This document shows, piece after piece, positions 20,027-28,793 of a stretch of 59,850 bases of DNA. Numbering within the stretch: the first letter of the stretch is position 1; the number at the start of each line of letters is the position of its first letter. Made by a program: the position numbers and the translations under genes. Source of the DNA: Polaromonas sp. (GTDB lineage: Bacteria > Pseudomonadota > Gammaproteobacteria > Burkholderiales > Burkholderiaceae_C); the NCBI GenBank assembly GCA_025362315.1, contig JANYGP010000084.1, positions 1 to 59,850 on the forward strand. The letters are read 5' to 3'. The notes under the pieces are model-generated. The model was not told the DNA's origin. It saw only the letters and a list, made by a program, of their open reading frames with translations, and did not search any database.

Positions 20027-21130
20027 CTAATTCAAAACGCGCAGCGGATGCGCATCCGCAACCCATGGACTGACAAAAAACGCGTCGGCCATGCCGGGCT
20101 TGACGTCTTCAATCCGCTCTGGACACCACTTTGGCGTGTAGTCTTTGTCAATGGCCAAGGCGCGTATGCCTTCAACAGTTTCGCTGGCCAGTCCAGGGCG
20201 CAGATTAAAACAGTTGTGCACCATGTCGCGCTCCATGCGCAAGTCGTCTGCCAGGCTCATGCCTCTGGCACGGCGGACTTGCTCCAGGGCAACGTGCAGC
20301 ATCAGCGGGGAGCGCTTGCGTAGCACAGCAGCCGTCTTTTTGGCCCAGACGCCCTCTTTGGACTTATCCAGGCTGTCAATAATGTGTTTGACCCGCAAAA
20401 GGCCAAAATGAGCATCAATTTGAGCCAGTTTTAGGTCTTTAGCGTCGGTATTATGGGCGCTGACAGCTCCTAAATATATAGCATTCAACTCTTCAAACGA
20501 AGTTGTACCCAGGGAGTTCCACAGCGCAGGCAGGCTCGCAGCGGGAACCTGTATGTCAGCCAGGCCATAAGTAATTGCTTCATCGGCGTCGATGACATTA
20601 CCGGTCAGCGCCAGGTATTCACCCACATGACCCGGACAGCGGCTTAAAAAATAGCCGCCACCCACGTCGGGGAACAAGCCAATGTTTGTCTCCGGCATAG
20701 CCATCTTGGTGTGCTCAGTCACAAGCCTGATTTTGGCACCCTGGCAAAGTCCCATACCGCCGCCCATGACTACGCCGTCCATGAAAGCAATGTACGGCTT
20801 TGGATAATTGTGAATCAGGTGATTCAGCGCATATTCTTCCGTGAAAAAATCGTCCAGGGCAGTGTCGCCAGACAAAGCAGCAGCATGAAAAAACCGGATG
20901 TCGCCGCCTGCACAGAAGCCGCCAAACAGGGCTTCAGCAGAGCCGGGCTTGCCCAGTTTGTTGCTCCCGCGAATGGCCACCATGGCCACATCCGGGTCAT
21001 TGCGCCAACTGATCAACGCACGGGTCAGCTCCCGCACCATCTCCAGACTCAAGGCGTTCAATGCTTTGGGCCTGTTAAGCGTCAGCAAACCGGCACTGCC
21101 CCGCCGTTCAATCAAAACTTCAGTTGTCAT
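20027..21130 (-). CDS. 3-hydroxyisobutyryl-CoA hydrolase-type enoyl-CoA hydratase family protein
   Basis: The 367-residue crotonase-fold protein matches the ECH_2 / 3-hydroxyisobutyryl-CoA hydrolase group of valine degradation. Seen are NRPKALNALSLEMV, the oxyanion-hole region FCAGGDIRFF, PYIAFMDGVVMGGGMGL, and TKMAMPETNIGLFPDVGGGYFL with the acidic catalytic residues. The start at 21,130 (MTTEVLIERR) fits the family and a nearby Met four codons earlier is an alternative. Residues encoded at 20,425-20,483 (NAIYLGAVSAHNTDAKDL) come from an in-frame dispersed element. The precise substrate is inferred from the subfamily. Confidence 0.85.
   Translation of the reverse strand: MTTEVLIERRGSAGLLTLNRPKALNALSLEMVRELTRALISWRNDPDVAMVAIRGSNKLGKPGSAEALFGGFCAGGDIRFFHAAALSGDTALDDFFTEEYALNHLIHNYPKPYIAFMDGVVMGGGMGLCQGAKIRLVTEHTKMAMPETNIGLFPDVGGGYFLSRCPGHVGEYLALTGNVIDADEAITYGLADIQVPAASLPALWNSLGTTSFEELNAIYLGAVSAHNTDAKDLKLAQIDAHFGLLRVKHIIDSLDKSKEGVWAKKTAAVLRKRSPLMLHVALEQVRRARGMSLADDLRMERDMVHNCFNLRPGLASETVEGIRALAIDKDYTPKWCPERIEDVKPGMADAFFVSPWVADAHPLRVLN
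20425..20483 (-). repeat. Dispersed ~55-bp element inside the acyl-CoA hydrolase gene
   Basis: On the minus strand it reads GCTATATATTTAGGAGCTGT, then CAGCGCCCATAATACCGACGC and a TAAAGACCTAAAACTGGC tail. It lies in the sense direction of the gene and supplies about 19 codons without a stop. Confidence 0.75.
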
Positions 21131-21145
21131 AAGTCCTTGCACTGC

Positions 21146-21841
21146 TCAAACCAAAATGTCAGCTGCCAGGCCGGAAGCGCCAGTTTCGCAGGCATGGGTA
21201 AATATTTTCGCGGCATGCGCCAAGCTGGGCAGGTCGGCTGGTGTGTATTGCATTCGCAAATAGGCCTTGCCGCGCAAGATCATCAAAATAAACGGGATTT
21301 GCTCATTCAGGCCTGGCCCGGGCCAGCCCATCAGCAGTCCAGCAAGGCGCGAATCAACCCACGCAAGCGCATGCTCCCGCTTTTCAGCCAGCACAGCAAA
21401 GCGCGACCAAAATTCAGGCGTCAGCCCATTCCACATGGCTTCTGGGTACATGGCCAGCCAACGCATTTCCTCTGGCAGACTGGGGTCCGCTGTGGTTTGC
21501 AGTGTGTCGGTGTAAATTTCATATGCACGGCTTTCAAGAGCCTCTTTCAAGGGCCGGTTGATGATCAGGGCAGACACGTCATCGTTGAGTTTGAGGTCGG
21601 CGCGGGCCCGGAGCTCATGGCGGTGAATGTAGTCCCGCGACGCCGGGCCGGTTTCAAGCTTCCAGGTTTTGCCATTGATTTTTCCTGTCAATGTAAAGCC
21701 GTCAGTCGTGCCGTTTTTATCACTTGGACCAGCGTACGAAAAACCCTGACTAGCTGCCCACTCAGACACGGCATTGGTCACCACTGGCTCAACCGAAGGT
21801 GATGTGCCAGGTGAAAAAGCTTTCTTAAGACGGTCAAACAT
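21146..21841 (-). CDS. Conserved hypothetical protein, cytoplasmic
   Basis: A 231-residue protein of no family I recognise. It has no signal peptide or membrane segment. Features are MFDRLKKAFSPG at the start, a central FTLTGKINGKTWKLETGP segment suggesting beta strands, and Trp-rich stretches (EEMRWLAMYPEAMWNGL). The start at 21,841 is chosen because the upstream part of the open frame overlaps the divergent GST gene. It lies 15 bases upstream of the acyl-CoA hydrolase start, on the same strand, so the two are probably co-transcribed. Confidence 0.7.
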   Translation of the reverse strand: MFDRLKKAFSPGTSPSVEPVVTNAVSEWAASQGFSYAGPSDKNGTTDGFTLTGKINGKTWKLETGPASRDYIHRHELRARADLKLNDDVSALIINRPLKEALESRAYEIYTDTLQTTADPSLPEEMRWLAMYPEAMWNGLTPEFWSRFAVLAEKREHALAWVDSRLAGLLMGWPGPGLNEQIPFILMILRGKAYLRMQYTPADLPSLAHAAKIFTHACETGASGLAADILV

Positions 21842-21895
21842 GAAACGGTGTTTTCTTTTAAAGTTCAGTTTTGATGGTACCAAAGGAAGCGCGCG

Positions 21896-22600
21896 ATGAT
21901 CAAGGTTTACACATGGCCCACGCCCAATGGACACAAAGTGCACATCATGCTGGAGGAATGCGGCATGAAACTGGGGCACGACTGGCAGGCCATCCCGATT
22001 GACATTGGTGCTGGCGATCAGTTTGCGGCCGAGATTTTGCGCATCAGCCCAAACAACAAGATTCCCGCGCTGGTGGATCCTTCAGGGCCGGACGGCAAGC
22101 CTGTCGCACTGTTTGAATCTGGTGCAATTTTGCTGTATCTGGCAGCAAAAACAGGTAAGTTTTTGCCCAAAACGGACCGCTTGAAATTCCAGACCCTGCA
22201 GTGGCTGATGTTTCAGATGGGTGGCGTGGGCCCGATGCTGGGGCAAACGCATCATTTCAGGCAGTACGCTCCTGAAAAAATTGACTACGCCATTGACCGA
22301 TACACCAATGAAACCAGACGTTTGTATGGCGTGATGGACAGGCAGCTTGCGATCAGCAAATTCATGGCCTGTAACCAGTACACAGTGGCCGACATCGCCA
22401 TCTTCCCATGGCTGCGCAATTGGGCCAACCAGGGCATTGACTGGGCTGATTACCCGCATCTAAAACGCTGGTACGACCTGATTGCTGCGCGGCCTGCTGT
22501 GGTGCGCGGCGTGGCGGTGCTGGCTGATTTGCGCAAGCCGATTACGACCGACAAGGCGCGTGAGGTTTTGTTTGGTGGCACGCAATACCAAAAGCGCTGA
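21896..22600 (+). CDS. Glutathione S-transferase family protein (YfcG/Ure2p-like)
   Basis: A 234-residue two-domain GST. The N-terminal thioredoxin-like domain has TWPTPNGHKVHIMLEE, PNNKIPALVDPSG with the cis-Pro, and FESGAILLYLA, which binds the gamma-glutamyl moiety. The C-terminal helical domain has GGVGPMLGQTHHF and YTVADIAIFPW. The text closely follows the bacterial YfcG/YghU (nu-class) group, which includes disulfide-bond reductases. Divergent from the hypothetical gene at 21,146. Substrate unknown. Confidence 0.88.
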   Translation: MIKVYTWPTPNGHKVHIMLEECGMKLGHDWQAIPIDIGAGDQFAAEILRISPNNKIPALVDPSGPDGKPVALFESGAILLYLAAKTGKFLPKTDRLKFQTLQWLMFQMGGVGPMLGQTHHFRQYAPEKIDYAIDRYTNETRRLYGVMDRQLAISKFMACNQYTVADIAIFPWLRNWANQGIDWADYPHLKRWYDLIAARPAVVRGVAVLADLRKPITTDKAREVLFGGTQYQKR

Positions 22601-22616
22601 ATTTGGTTTTGGTTTA

Positions 22617-22675
22617 CTCCTGAATCAGGAGCTGCCAGCGCCCGATTTACTTGGGCTAGAGGCTTAAAATGCTCT
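22617..22675 (+). repeat. Dispersed ~55-bp element after the GST gene
   Basis: Reads TCCTGAATCAGGAGCTGC, then CAGCGCCCGATTTACTTGGGC and TAGAGGCTTAAAATGC. It lies in the 104-base gap between the convergent GST and ArnT-like genes. Confidence 0.75.
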
Positions 22676-22704
22676 TGAAAAGCTATTTTTTAACTGTCTT
22701 TTAA

Positions 22705-24153
22705 CTATTTTTGTGCTGTGGTGTACAGCCTGTAAGCACCCGACGTGGCGACCAAATGCAGACTTGCCAACAGTTCTGGGGTCAGGGCGTTAACCTGATC
22801 AGGGCTCAACGCTATGTAGACCGGACCGGCAGTGATTCGCTGCGTCAATTCAGCATTGCCAGCCAGAGTTTTGGCTTTGCCTTGTGAATAAAAAGACGCT
22901 GAATACGGCAGGTCGCCCATAAAAAGCAGAGGCGCCTTGCTGAGCGCATGCTGCGCCAGCACCACTGTTTTGGCGCTTTTCCAGCTGTCTGCCAGCTGCT
23001 CTCGCACAAAGAAAGCCGCTACCAGACCGCTCATGACCAAAACACCAGCTCCTACGATGGCATTGACCCAACGCGTTCGCAAGTCGCTGCTCAACCATCG
23101 CGCTGCCAGCAACGCCAGGGCGGGCAAAGCCGGCAACACGTATGTCCACAAAATGTTGCCAGACAGGGTAAAAAACAAGCACGGCGCAACCGACCAGGCC
23201 AGCAGGTAGGCTGTGAAGTGACGCTGAGGATGCGAGGCATTGAGGGCAACTGGGGACGTCTTGCGCCCCACCCACAACAACGGCAAAAGAGCAGGCCAGG
23301 GCATGCTGGCCGCCACGGCATACAGCCAGATGACGCCGCGCTGTGTGGCATGCGCTGTGCCGTATTTGTCGCCTGCCCAACCGGTGACGGTAAAGCGTTT
23401 CCAGTGTTCACCCATGAAAAAATATTCCCAAAAACCAGGCGTGCGCATTTCAGCCATCACGTACCAGGGCGCGGCGATCGCCAGGGTCAGCAAACTGCCT
23501 TTGACCCAGGCAATGCGCTGCCACGATGTCTTGATGCTGCCTGTCAGCAGCACCCACAAGCCAATCGGCACGCCAGACAACACCACAGCAATCGGCCCCT
23601 TTGCCAACAGACCTATGCCCAGGCCGATAAAAAGCAACCAGACTTCTCTGGAGCGGCTGTTTGGCTCTAGCTGAAAAGCTGCCCAAAACCCGCGCATTGC
23701 CAGCGTGGTGCCCAGCACCAGGCCCAAATCAGTCATGACAGCAGCTGATGCAATGAAATAAAGCATCGTGCCGCAGAGCAGCATGACGGTCAGTTGCGCT
23801 TGCCGGCCAGCATCGGCGCCCATGCGGCGCACCCATTGCCACATCACCCAGGCAATCAGCACTGCCAGCAAAAAGTAAGGCAGGCGTGCGCCAAATTCAT
23901 TGGCCCCCAGCATGTCGATGCTGATGGCAGACAGCCAGGTGGTCAGCGGCGGCTTGGCCCAAAACGGCACGCCGTAGTCATACAGCGGCGTGACCCAGTT
24001 GCCAAGCTCGGCCATTTTTCGGGCCACTTCGCCGTAGCGTGCCTCTGTGGTGTCAGTCAGCGGGTAGCTGCCCAGTGTGAGCAGCCTGGCCAGCGCAACC
24101 ATGCCCAGCAACCACCAGAGCCCTGCAGCGGCAGTGTGTTGCTTGGGGTTCAT
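22705..24153 (-). CDS. ArnT-like GT-C membrane glycosyltransferase
   Basis: A 482-residue integral membrane protein with about 10-12 hydrophobic segments. Near the N-terminus is the first-loop motif TDTTEARYGEVARKMAE with the acidic catalytic residue typical of the PMT/ArnT (GT39/GT83) superfamily, then PPLTTWLSA. Members transfer a sugar from a polyprenyl-phosphate donor to lipid A or another acceptor at the periplasmic face. It overlaps the upstream GT2 gene by ATGA. With GT2 and GtrA it forms a standard lipid-linked sugar modification operon. Whether the acceptor is lipid A is not shown by sequence. Confidence 0.85.
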   Translation of the reverse strand: MNPKQHTAAAGLWWLLGMVALARLLTLGSYPLTDTTEARYGEVARKMAELGNWVTPLYDYGVPFWAKPPLTTWLSAISIDMLGANEFGARLPYFLLAVLIAWVMWQWVRRMGADAGRQAQLTVMLLCGTMLYFIASAAVMTDLGLVLGTTLAMRGFWAAFQLEPNSRSREVWLLFIGLGIGLLAKGPIAVVLSGVPIGLWVLLTGSIKTSWQRIAWVKGSLLTLAIAAPWYVMAEMRTPGFWEYFFMGEHWKRFTVTGWAGDKYGTAHATQRGVIWLYAVAASMPWPALLPLLWVGRKTSPVALNASHPQRHFTAYLLAWSVAPCLFFTLSGNILWTYVLPALPALALLAARWLSSDLRTRWVNAIVGAGVLVMSGLVAAFFVREQLADSWKSAKTVVLAQHALSKAPLLFMGDLPYSASFYSQGKAKTLAGNAELTQRITAGPVYIALSPDQVNALTPELLASLHLVATSGAYRLYTTAQK

Positions 24154-25139
24154 GCCTGCGCTGGCTTCACATTTTCTTGTGGGCTGTGGTATTCGTCCAG
24201 CAGGTACAAGGGTCTGTTTTTGCTTTCCATGAACAGTCTGCCCAGGTATTCGCCAATGATGCCCATGGCCATCAGCTGCAAACCACCCAGAATCAATATT
24301 GTCAAAATCAGCGTTGGAAAGCCTTTGACAGAATCTCCAATCACAAGTGTTTTGACCAGCAAAAATAAGGCGTATACAAAGGCAGAAAGCGCAGTTAAAA
24401 ACCCGGCATAACTGGCCAGTCGCAGTGGCACGACTGAAAAGCCTGTGATGCCCTCAACCGCAAAATTAAGCAGCTTCAGGTAAGGCCATTTTGTCTGGCC
24501 GGCAGCGCGTGGGTGGCGGTCGTATTCCACCACTACCTGCTTGTAGCCAATCCATGCAAACAAGCCCTTCATGAACCGGTTACGCTCGGGCAACTGGTTG
24601 AGCGCGTCGACTGCGCGGCGACTGAGCAAGCGAAAGTCGCCGACGTTTTCTGGAATGTGAACCTCAGACAATCCATTAATGACTTTGTAAAACCACCTGG
24701 CCGAAGCCTTCTTGAACCAGGTTTCCCCCTGACGGCTGATGCGTTTCATGTTGACCACATCAGCGCCCTGTTGCCAGACCTGAACCATCTGGCCAATCAG
24801 CTCAGGCGGGTCCTGCAAGTCTGCATCTATCAACACCACGGCATTGCCACGTGCAAGCTTCAAGCCTGCGCTCATCGCAGCTTCTTTGCCAAAATTGCGG
24901 CTCAGGTTGGCCACGCCAATTGCGCCACCAGACTTTTGCATTTCTCTCAGGATGTTCAACGTGTGGTCTTTGCTGCCGTCGTTGACGTACACCACTTCCC
25001 AACGATCATCCAGACCGGGAATTGCGGCCAAGGCACTGGTCAGGCGGGCATGAAAAGCGGGCAGTACTTCTTCTTCGTTGTAGGCTGGGACAATGATGCT
25101 CAGCATGCAGCTTCTGTCTGCCGGGTCAATTGGAGTCAT
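24150..25139 (-). CDS. Family 2 glycosyltransferase, polyprenyl-phosphate sugar synthase type
   Basis: A 329-residue GT2 enzyme of the DPM1/ArnC/GtrB type. It shows SIIVPAYNEEEVLPAF, VYVNDGSKDHTL, the LIDADLQDPPEL DxD-like motif, GDFRLLSRRAVDAL, and two C-terminal membrane segments (about residues 243-305). It loads a sugar onto undecaprenyl phosphate. The start at 25,139 is chosen because it overlaps the gtrA stop (TGATG); a later Met (MLSIIVPAYN, 25,106) is equally plausible from homology. It feeds the downstream ArnT-like enzyme. Confidence 0.88.
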   Translation of the reverse strand: MTPIDPADRSCMLSIIVPAYNEEEVLPAFHARLTSALAAIPGLDDRWEVVYVNDGSKDHTLNILREMQKSGGAIGVANLSRNFGKEAAMSAGLKLARGNAVVLIDADLQDPPELIGQMVQVWQQGADVVNMKRISRQGETWFKKASARWFYKVINGLSEVHIPENVGDFRLLSRRAVDALNQLPERNRFMKGLFAWIGYKQVVVEYDRHPRAAGQTKWPYLKLLNFAVEGITGFSVVPLRLASYAGFLTALSAFVYALFLLVKTLVIGDSVKGFPTLILTILILGGLQLMAMGIIGEYLGRLFMESKNRPLYLLDEYHSPQENVKPAQA

Positions 25140-25504
25140 CAGGCAAAAGTCCAGATTCGATGAAGTTGAAATGTCAGCCCCATCACCAGCAGCGTTGCTG
25201 CCACCTGGGCCAAAAGGTAGTGCCATCCCAGCACGTGAACGGCCAGCCACACCAGCACGCCATTTAAAAAAGCGCCAAGCAGCGTGATGGCCCAAAAGCG
25301 GGGCAGTGTCTGAACATGCCTGGCGTTGCTGCTAGAAAATGCCATGCGCCGATTCAGCCAGTAAGACACTGCCCCGCCGCACAGGGTGCCTATGGCTGCT
25401 GACAATCCCGCAGAAAAGCCAAGCAGCTCTACCAGGGCAATCAGCACAGCGTAATGCACAGCGGTGGCCATACCTCCTGCAACAACAAACCAAAAAAACT
25501 GCAT
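25139..25504 (-). CDS. GtrA family membrane protein
   Basis: A 121-residue protein with four hydrophobic segments and the GtrA features FFWFVVAGGMATAVHY, GAVSYWLNRRMAFSS and FQLHRIWTFA. GtrA-type proteins are thought to flip polyprenyl-phosphate sugars or assist their transfer. The ATG at 25,504 is chosen; the longer frame to 25,540 starts at a non-ATG codon with an atypical leader. It is first in the gtrA-GT2-ArnT-like operon. Confidence 0.85.
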   Translation of the reverse strand: MQFFWFVVAGGMATAVHYAVLIALVELLGFSAGLSAAIGTLCGGAVSYWLNRRMAFSSSNARHVQTLPRFWAITLLGAFLNGVLVWLAVHVLGWHYLLAQVAATLLVMGLTFQLHRIWTFA

Positions 25505-25566
25505 GACGCCCCGGCAAGAAAAGATGCCTGAGTTTAACAACTCGGTTTTATGGGATACATTGAGTT

Positions 25567-26070
25567 ATGTTTGAAGTACTTGTATATGTTTATGAAAATT
25601 ATTGGCAAGGCGACGCCTGCCCCGAGTTGCCGCAGCTGAGCCGCAAACTGAGTGCGGTGGGTTTTGAGACTGAGGAAATACAGGCGGCACTCATCTGGCT
25701 GAACGGCTTGAACACCGCTGCGCAGAGCACGCAGATATACCTTCCCACATCGTTATCAGATAGCTCCACGCACCACGGTGATTTGTTGCCCCAGTCACCG
25801 ACCAGCATGAGGGGCTACAGCATTGGCGAGCAGGAACACATTGGCAGCGAGGCGCTGGGCTACATCAGCTTTCTGGAGTCAGCGGGTGTGCTGCCCCCGC
25901 ACATGCGTGAGATAGTCATTGACCGGGCCATGGCGTCAGCTGGCAATCCCATTGATCTGGATGACCTGAAAATCATAGTTTTGATGGTGTACTGGAGCTT
26001 TGGTCAGGAGCCAGACGCCCTGATACTGGACGAATTGTGCGATGACACCCAAGGCCGGGTTGGGCATTGA
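25567..26070 (+). CDS. smg: Smg family protein (DUF494)
   Basis: A 167-residue protein matching Smg/DUF494: MFEVLVYVYENYW, GFETEEIQAALIWL, GYISFLESAGVLPPHMRE, VIDRAM and DLKIIVLMVYWS. It is usually found between dprA and topA; neither is present here. Function is not established. It is divergent from gtrA across 62 bases. The 96 bases downstream hold nothing recognisable. Confidence 0.9.
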   Translation: MFEVLVYVYENYWQGDACPELPQLSRKLSAVGFETEEIQAALIWLNGLNTAAQSTQIYLPTSLSDSSTHHGDLLPQSPTSMRGYSIGEQEHIGSEALGYISFLESAGVLPPHMREIVIDRAMASAGNPIDLDDLKIIVLMVYWSFGQEPDALILDELCDDTQGRVGH

Positions 26071-26166
26071 AATTCAGTTTGCCTGGCAAAGTTGCAAAGC
26101 ATCAGCAAACATACGCTTGCCTTGAAAAGTTAGTTAAACCTGACTATCGAGTCCGCAAGCTGCCAC

Positions 26167-28758
26167 TTAACCCAGCAGCCTTTCAGGATTGGCCTCAAGC
26201 TTGGCCAGTGCATCGCGTGTTGCCCGGACCGTCAGGGCTTCTTCTTCAGTGGGCAGCAGCAAACCGGCCTGCAAATAGGCAGCCAGGCGTCGGGCTTGAA
26301 TCAGAAAACTGCGGCCATCGTTTGAGGCAAACAAATGCAGCTGTTTGCGGTCACTGCGCCAGGCAAACTGCACGTTATTCACGCGCCCATTGTGGTCCAG
26401 GCTAAACCATGAGCCAAGCTGAAGCTCTTGCGCCCAGGAGCGCATGGCTTGACTGGGCTGGCTGCCGCCATCGGTGACCACTTCGATATCAGAAGCATCA
26501 ATGCCGATCATCATGACCAGCGCTTCTGTGTCCAGCGGCAGGTCACCCACGTCCTCATCCGACAAGTAGTCTTCAAGGTTCTCGAGGCGCTTGGCCATGG
26601 CATCAATGCGCTCACCTGAAATCGCGTCTGTCTTGGACATAAAGGCATCAGCCAGGATGTCGCTGATGATTTTGAGTTGCTTCTCCTGCGCTGCGCTGTC
26701 CATTGCCAGCATGGTCATGCCCATCCGAAGCAGCTGCAACAACCTGGGCAGGTCTGCGATGACTTTGGCGCGATCAGCCCGATTGGGTTTGGCGCTCGCT
26801 GCCCAGACCAGACTGGAGGCAGCTTGCTTGAGCATGATGGTCTGCTCATGCTGGGCTCCACTGCGCATGGCAGCAAGGGCCAGCACTTCTGCCCACACTT
26901 TGAAAAGGAATTCACGGATCTCGTCACGCACCGGCATGTCATTGAGCATCTTTCGCATCTCGATGGTGTATTGAATTGCCATCGTTTCTTTTTGCTCTAC
27001 CTGCTGCGCAATACTGACAACCCGCGCCGCACTGCCGTTTTCAGACAAAAACCTTGATAAAAACTTTTGAAATTCATCAAAAACCAGCTGAAAAACGCGT
27101 CGCCCAGTCTCCGGATACTGCTCGATGACCTGAACGATGCGCTTGATTTCAATTTCCATCGCACCGCCCGCAACAGCAACGTCAAAGCCTAAAACGCAGG
27201 AACCCATCCGGTCAATCAGGCGGCGTGCTGGATGCTCGAGCGTGCCAAAAAATTCTGGCTCTGTGATTGCCACGCGCAAAACCGGCATCTGAAGTCGCGC
27301 AAACCAGACCCGAATCGCAGGCGGTATGCGGTCTTCAGCCAATATCGCCTGGAACATCAGCGCTACGATTTCAATCGTGGCCTTTTCTGTTGAGGTTGAG
27401 GCGGTCTTTTTAAGGGCTGTCGTCCGCTGCCTGAGCTCGCTGGACATCTGAACCACATGTTCAGTGTTGTATCCACCAGCAGGCTCTATCGCCACCGCTG
27501 TGTTCGCACCGAGTGCATGGCTGCCCTGATGGCTTGCCAGCGCCAATGCCAGCTGTGGGGATGCCTGAGAGCTGCGGGTGTCATCAAAACCCGCTACCTG
27601 ATTTGACAGCAAACGCTTCAGGGTACCCATGACCCCTTGGGCGCGCATTTTGGCCCTGGCAAGTGGCGAAGTCGCTGTCTGCATTCTGGTTTCATCGTGA
27701 GATGAGCCAGAATGGCGCGGGCCGTCACCCTGACCGCCGGTGTTACTGGTATTGCTGGTGCCGCCAGTGCTACCAGCTCCACCAGCTCCACCATTGCCGC
27801 GCACATCACTGCCCATGCTGCCAGCGCCACGACTGCCCTGCAGTGCCTGCTGGCCAAATTGACGCGTGGTTTGGGGCTGACCAAACGCAACGGTGCTGCG
27901 GCCTGCAGATTTTCTACTTTCATCACCTGCACTACTTTCACCGCCGGTGCTGCCTTCGCCACCCCAACTGCCGCTCCGACCAGAAACTGGACCACCGGCG
28001 CCTGCCCTGCCCCGTGCCTCCCGGTTACCAGTTGACTGCATGCCATCAGCAGTCCGTGATTCACCCGTTGCCTGGCGGGTGACGACTTCATTATTTACGC
28101 TCGAAGACGGTGTTCTCTTCACCAGTGGCCGCAGGTCAATCTCAACCATCACGCCATTCTGGACCAGGAATTCATTGGCGGCATGGTAGGCCTCCAATGC
28201 GTATTCGGCCATTCGAGCCTGAATAACATCCTGGACAAAAACCCACGACTCTCGCGACAAGCCAGCTGCTGTCCACTGCTCTACCATCCAGCGCGCTTGC
28301 GCTTCTGGCCGCAAAATGTCACCCGCACCAAGTTCGCTGCTTTGCTCCAGGTTTTGTACCCGCAAACGCAAATCATTGAGCTCCCACGCCACCACATCAG
28401 CCATGCGCAAAGCCAGGCGGGAAGCCAATATCTTGCCCTCCATCACTTCGTTGTCAAGCAATTCAAAACTGGCAACGCCAACACTGGCAACTGCAGCAGA
28501 CAACTGGCCGGACTTCGAAAGTGGAGATCTCCACGCCCTGTGGGTTCCGGTCACCCAGGCCTTGCCGCATTTCTGAAATGACATCCATGCATCGCGTCGG
28601 GCCTGCATTTCCGGGGTGCTGCCTGGCTGATTCATCAACGCTGCAAATTTATCCAGGACCGCCTTGGCTAACTCGGGCAGTTGTTGGGCTGCCTGCGTCG
28701 TGAAAATGTCACGCGCTTGCACTGCAAGAAAATTTTGTTGGTTGCTGGAGATGGCCAC
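26167..28758 (-). CDS. DUF1631 family protein
   Basis: An 863-residue cytosolic protein that I assign to DUF1631, a proteobacterial family of unknown function often mis-annotated as thymidine phosphorylase. Family-like stretches include ELLDNEVMEGKILASRLA near residues 97-114, RMAEYALEAYHAANEFLVQN near 191-210, IEIVALMFQAILAEDRIPP and IRVWFARLQMPVLRVA near 465-500, and the C-terminal GSWFSLDHNGRVNNVQFAW. Residues about 240-365 form a Ser/Gly/Thr-rich low-complexity linker. It lies 35 bases after secF on the same strand. No enzyme motif is apparent. Confidence 0.75.
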   Translation of the reverse strand: MAISSNQQNFLAVQARDIFTTQAAQQLPELAKAVLDKFAALMNQPGSTPEMQARRDAWMSFQKCGKAWVTGTHRAWRSPLSKSGQLSAAVASVGVASFELLDNEVMEGKILASRLALRMADVVAWELNDLRLRVQNLEQSSELGAGDILRPEAQARWMVEQWTAAGLSRESWVFVQDVIQARMAEYALEAYHAANEFLVQNGVMVEIDLRPLVKRTPSSSVNNEVVTRQATGESRTADGMQSTGNREARGRAGAGGPVSGRSGSWGGEGSTGGESSAGDESRKSAGRSTVAFGQPQTTRQFGQQALQGSRGAGSMGSDVRGNGGAGGAGSTGGTSNTSNTGGQGDGPRHSGSSHDETRMQTATSPLARAKMRAQGVMGTLKRLLSNQVAGFDDTRSSQASPQLALALASHQGSHALGANTAVAIEPAGGYNTEHVVQMSSELRQRTTALKKTASTSTEKATIEIVALMFQAILAEDRIPPAIRVWFARLQMPVLRVAITEPEFFGTLEHPARRLIDRMGSCVLGFDVAVAGGAMEIEIKRIVQVIEQYPETGRRVFQLVFDEFQKFLSRFLSENGSAARVVSIAQQVEQKETMAIQYTIEMRKMLNDMPVRDEIREFLFKVWAEVLALAAMRSGAQHEQTIMLKQAASSLVWAASAKPNRADRAKVIADLPRLLQLLRMGMTMLAMDSAAQEKQLKIISDILADAFMSKTDAISGERIDAMAKRLENLEDYLSDEDVGDLPLDTEALVMMIGIDASDIEVVTDGGSQPSQAMRSWAQELQLGSWFSLDHNGRVNNVQFAWRSDRKQLHLFASNDGRSFLIQARRLAAYLQAGLLLPTEEEALTVRATRDALAKLEANPERLLG

Positions 28759-28793
28759 AGTCTGTTTAAAAATTAACGGAGCTGATCTTCAAA

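Noticed and set aside
20711..21802. 363-codon plus-strand frame across the acyl-CoA hydrolase and the hypothetical gene
   Set aside because: Opposite to well-supported coding sequences and rich in shadow-type residues (Gln, His, Arg); no recognisable domain.
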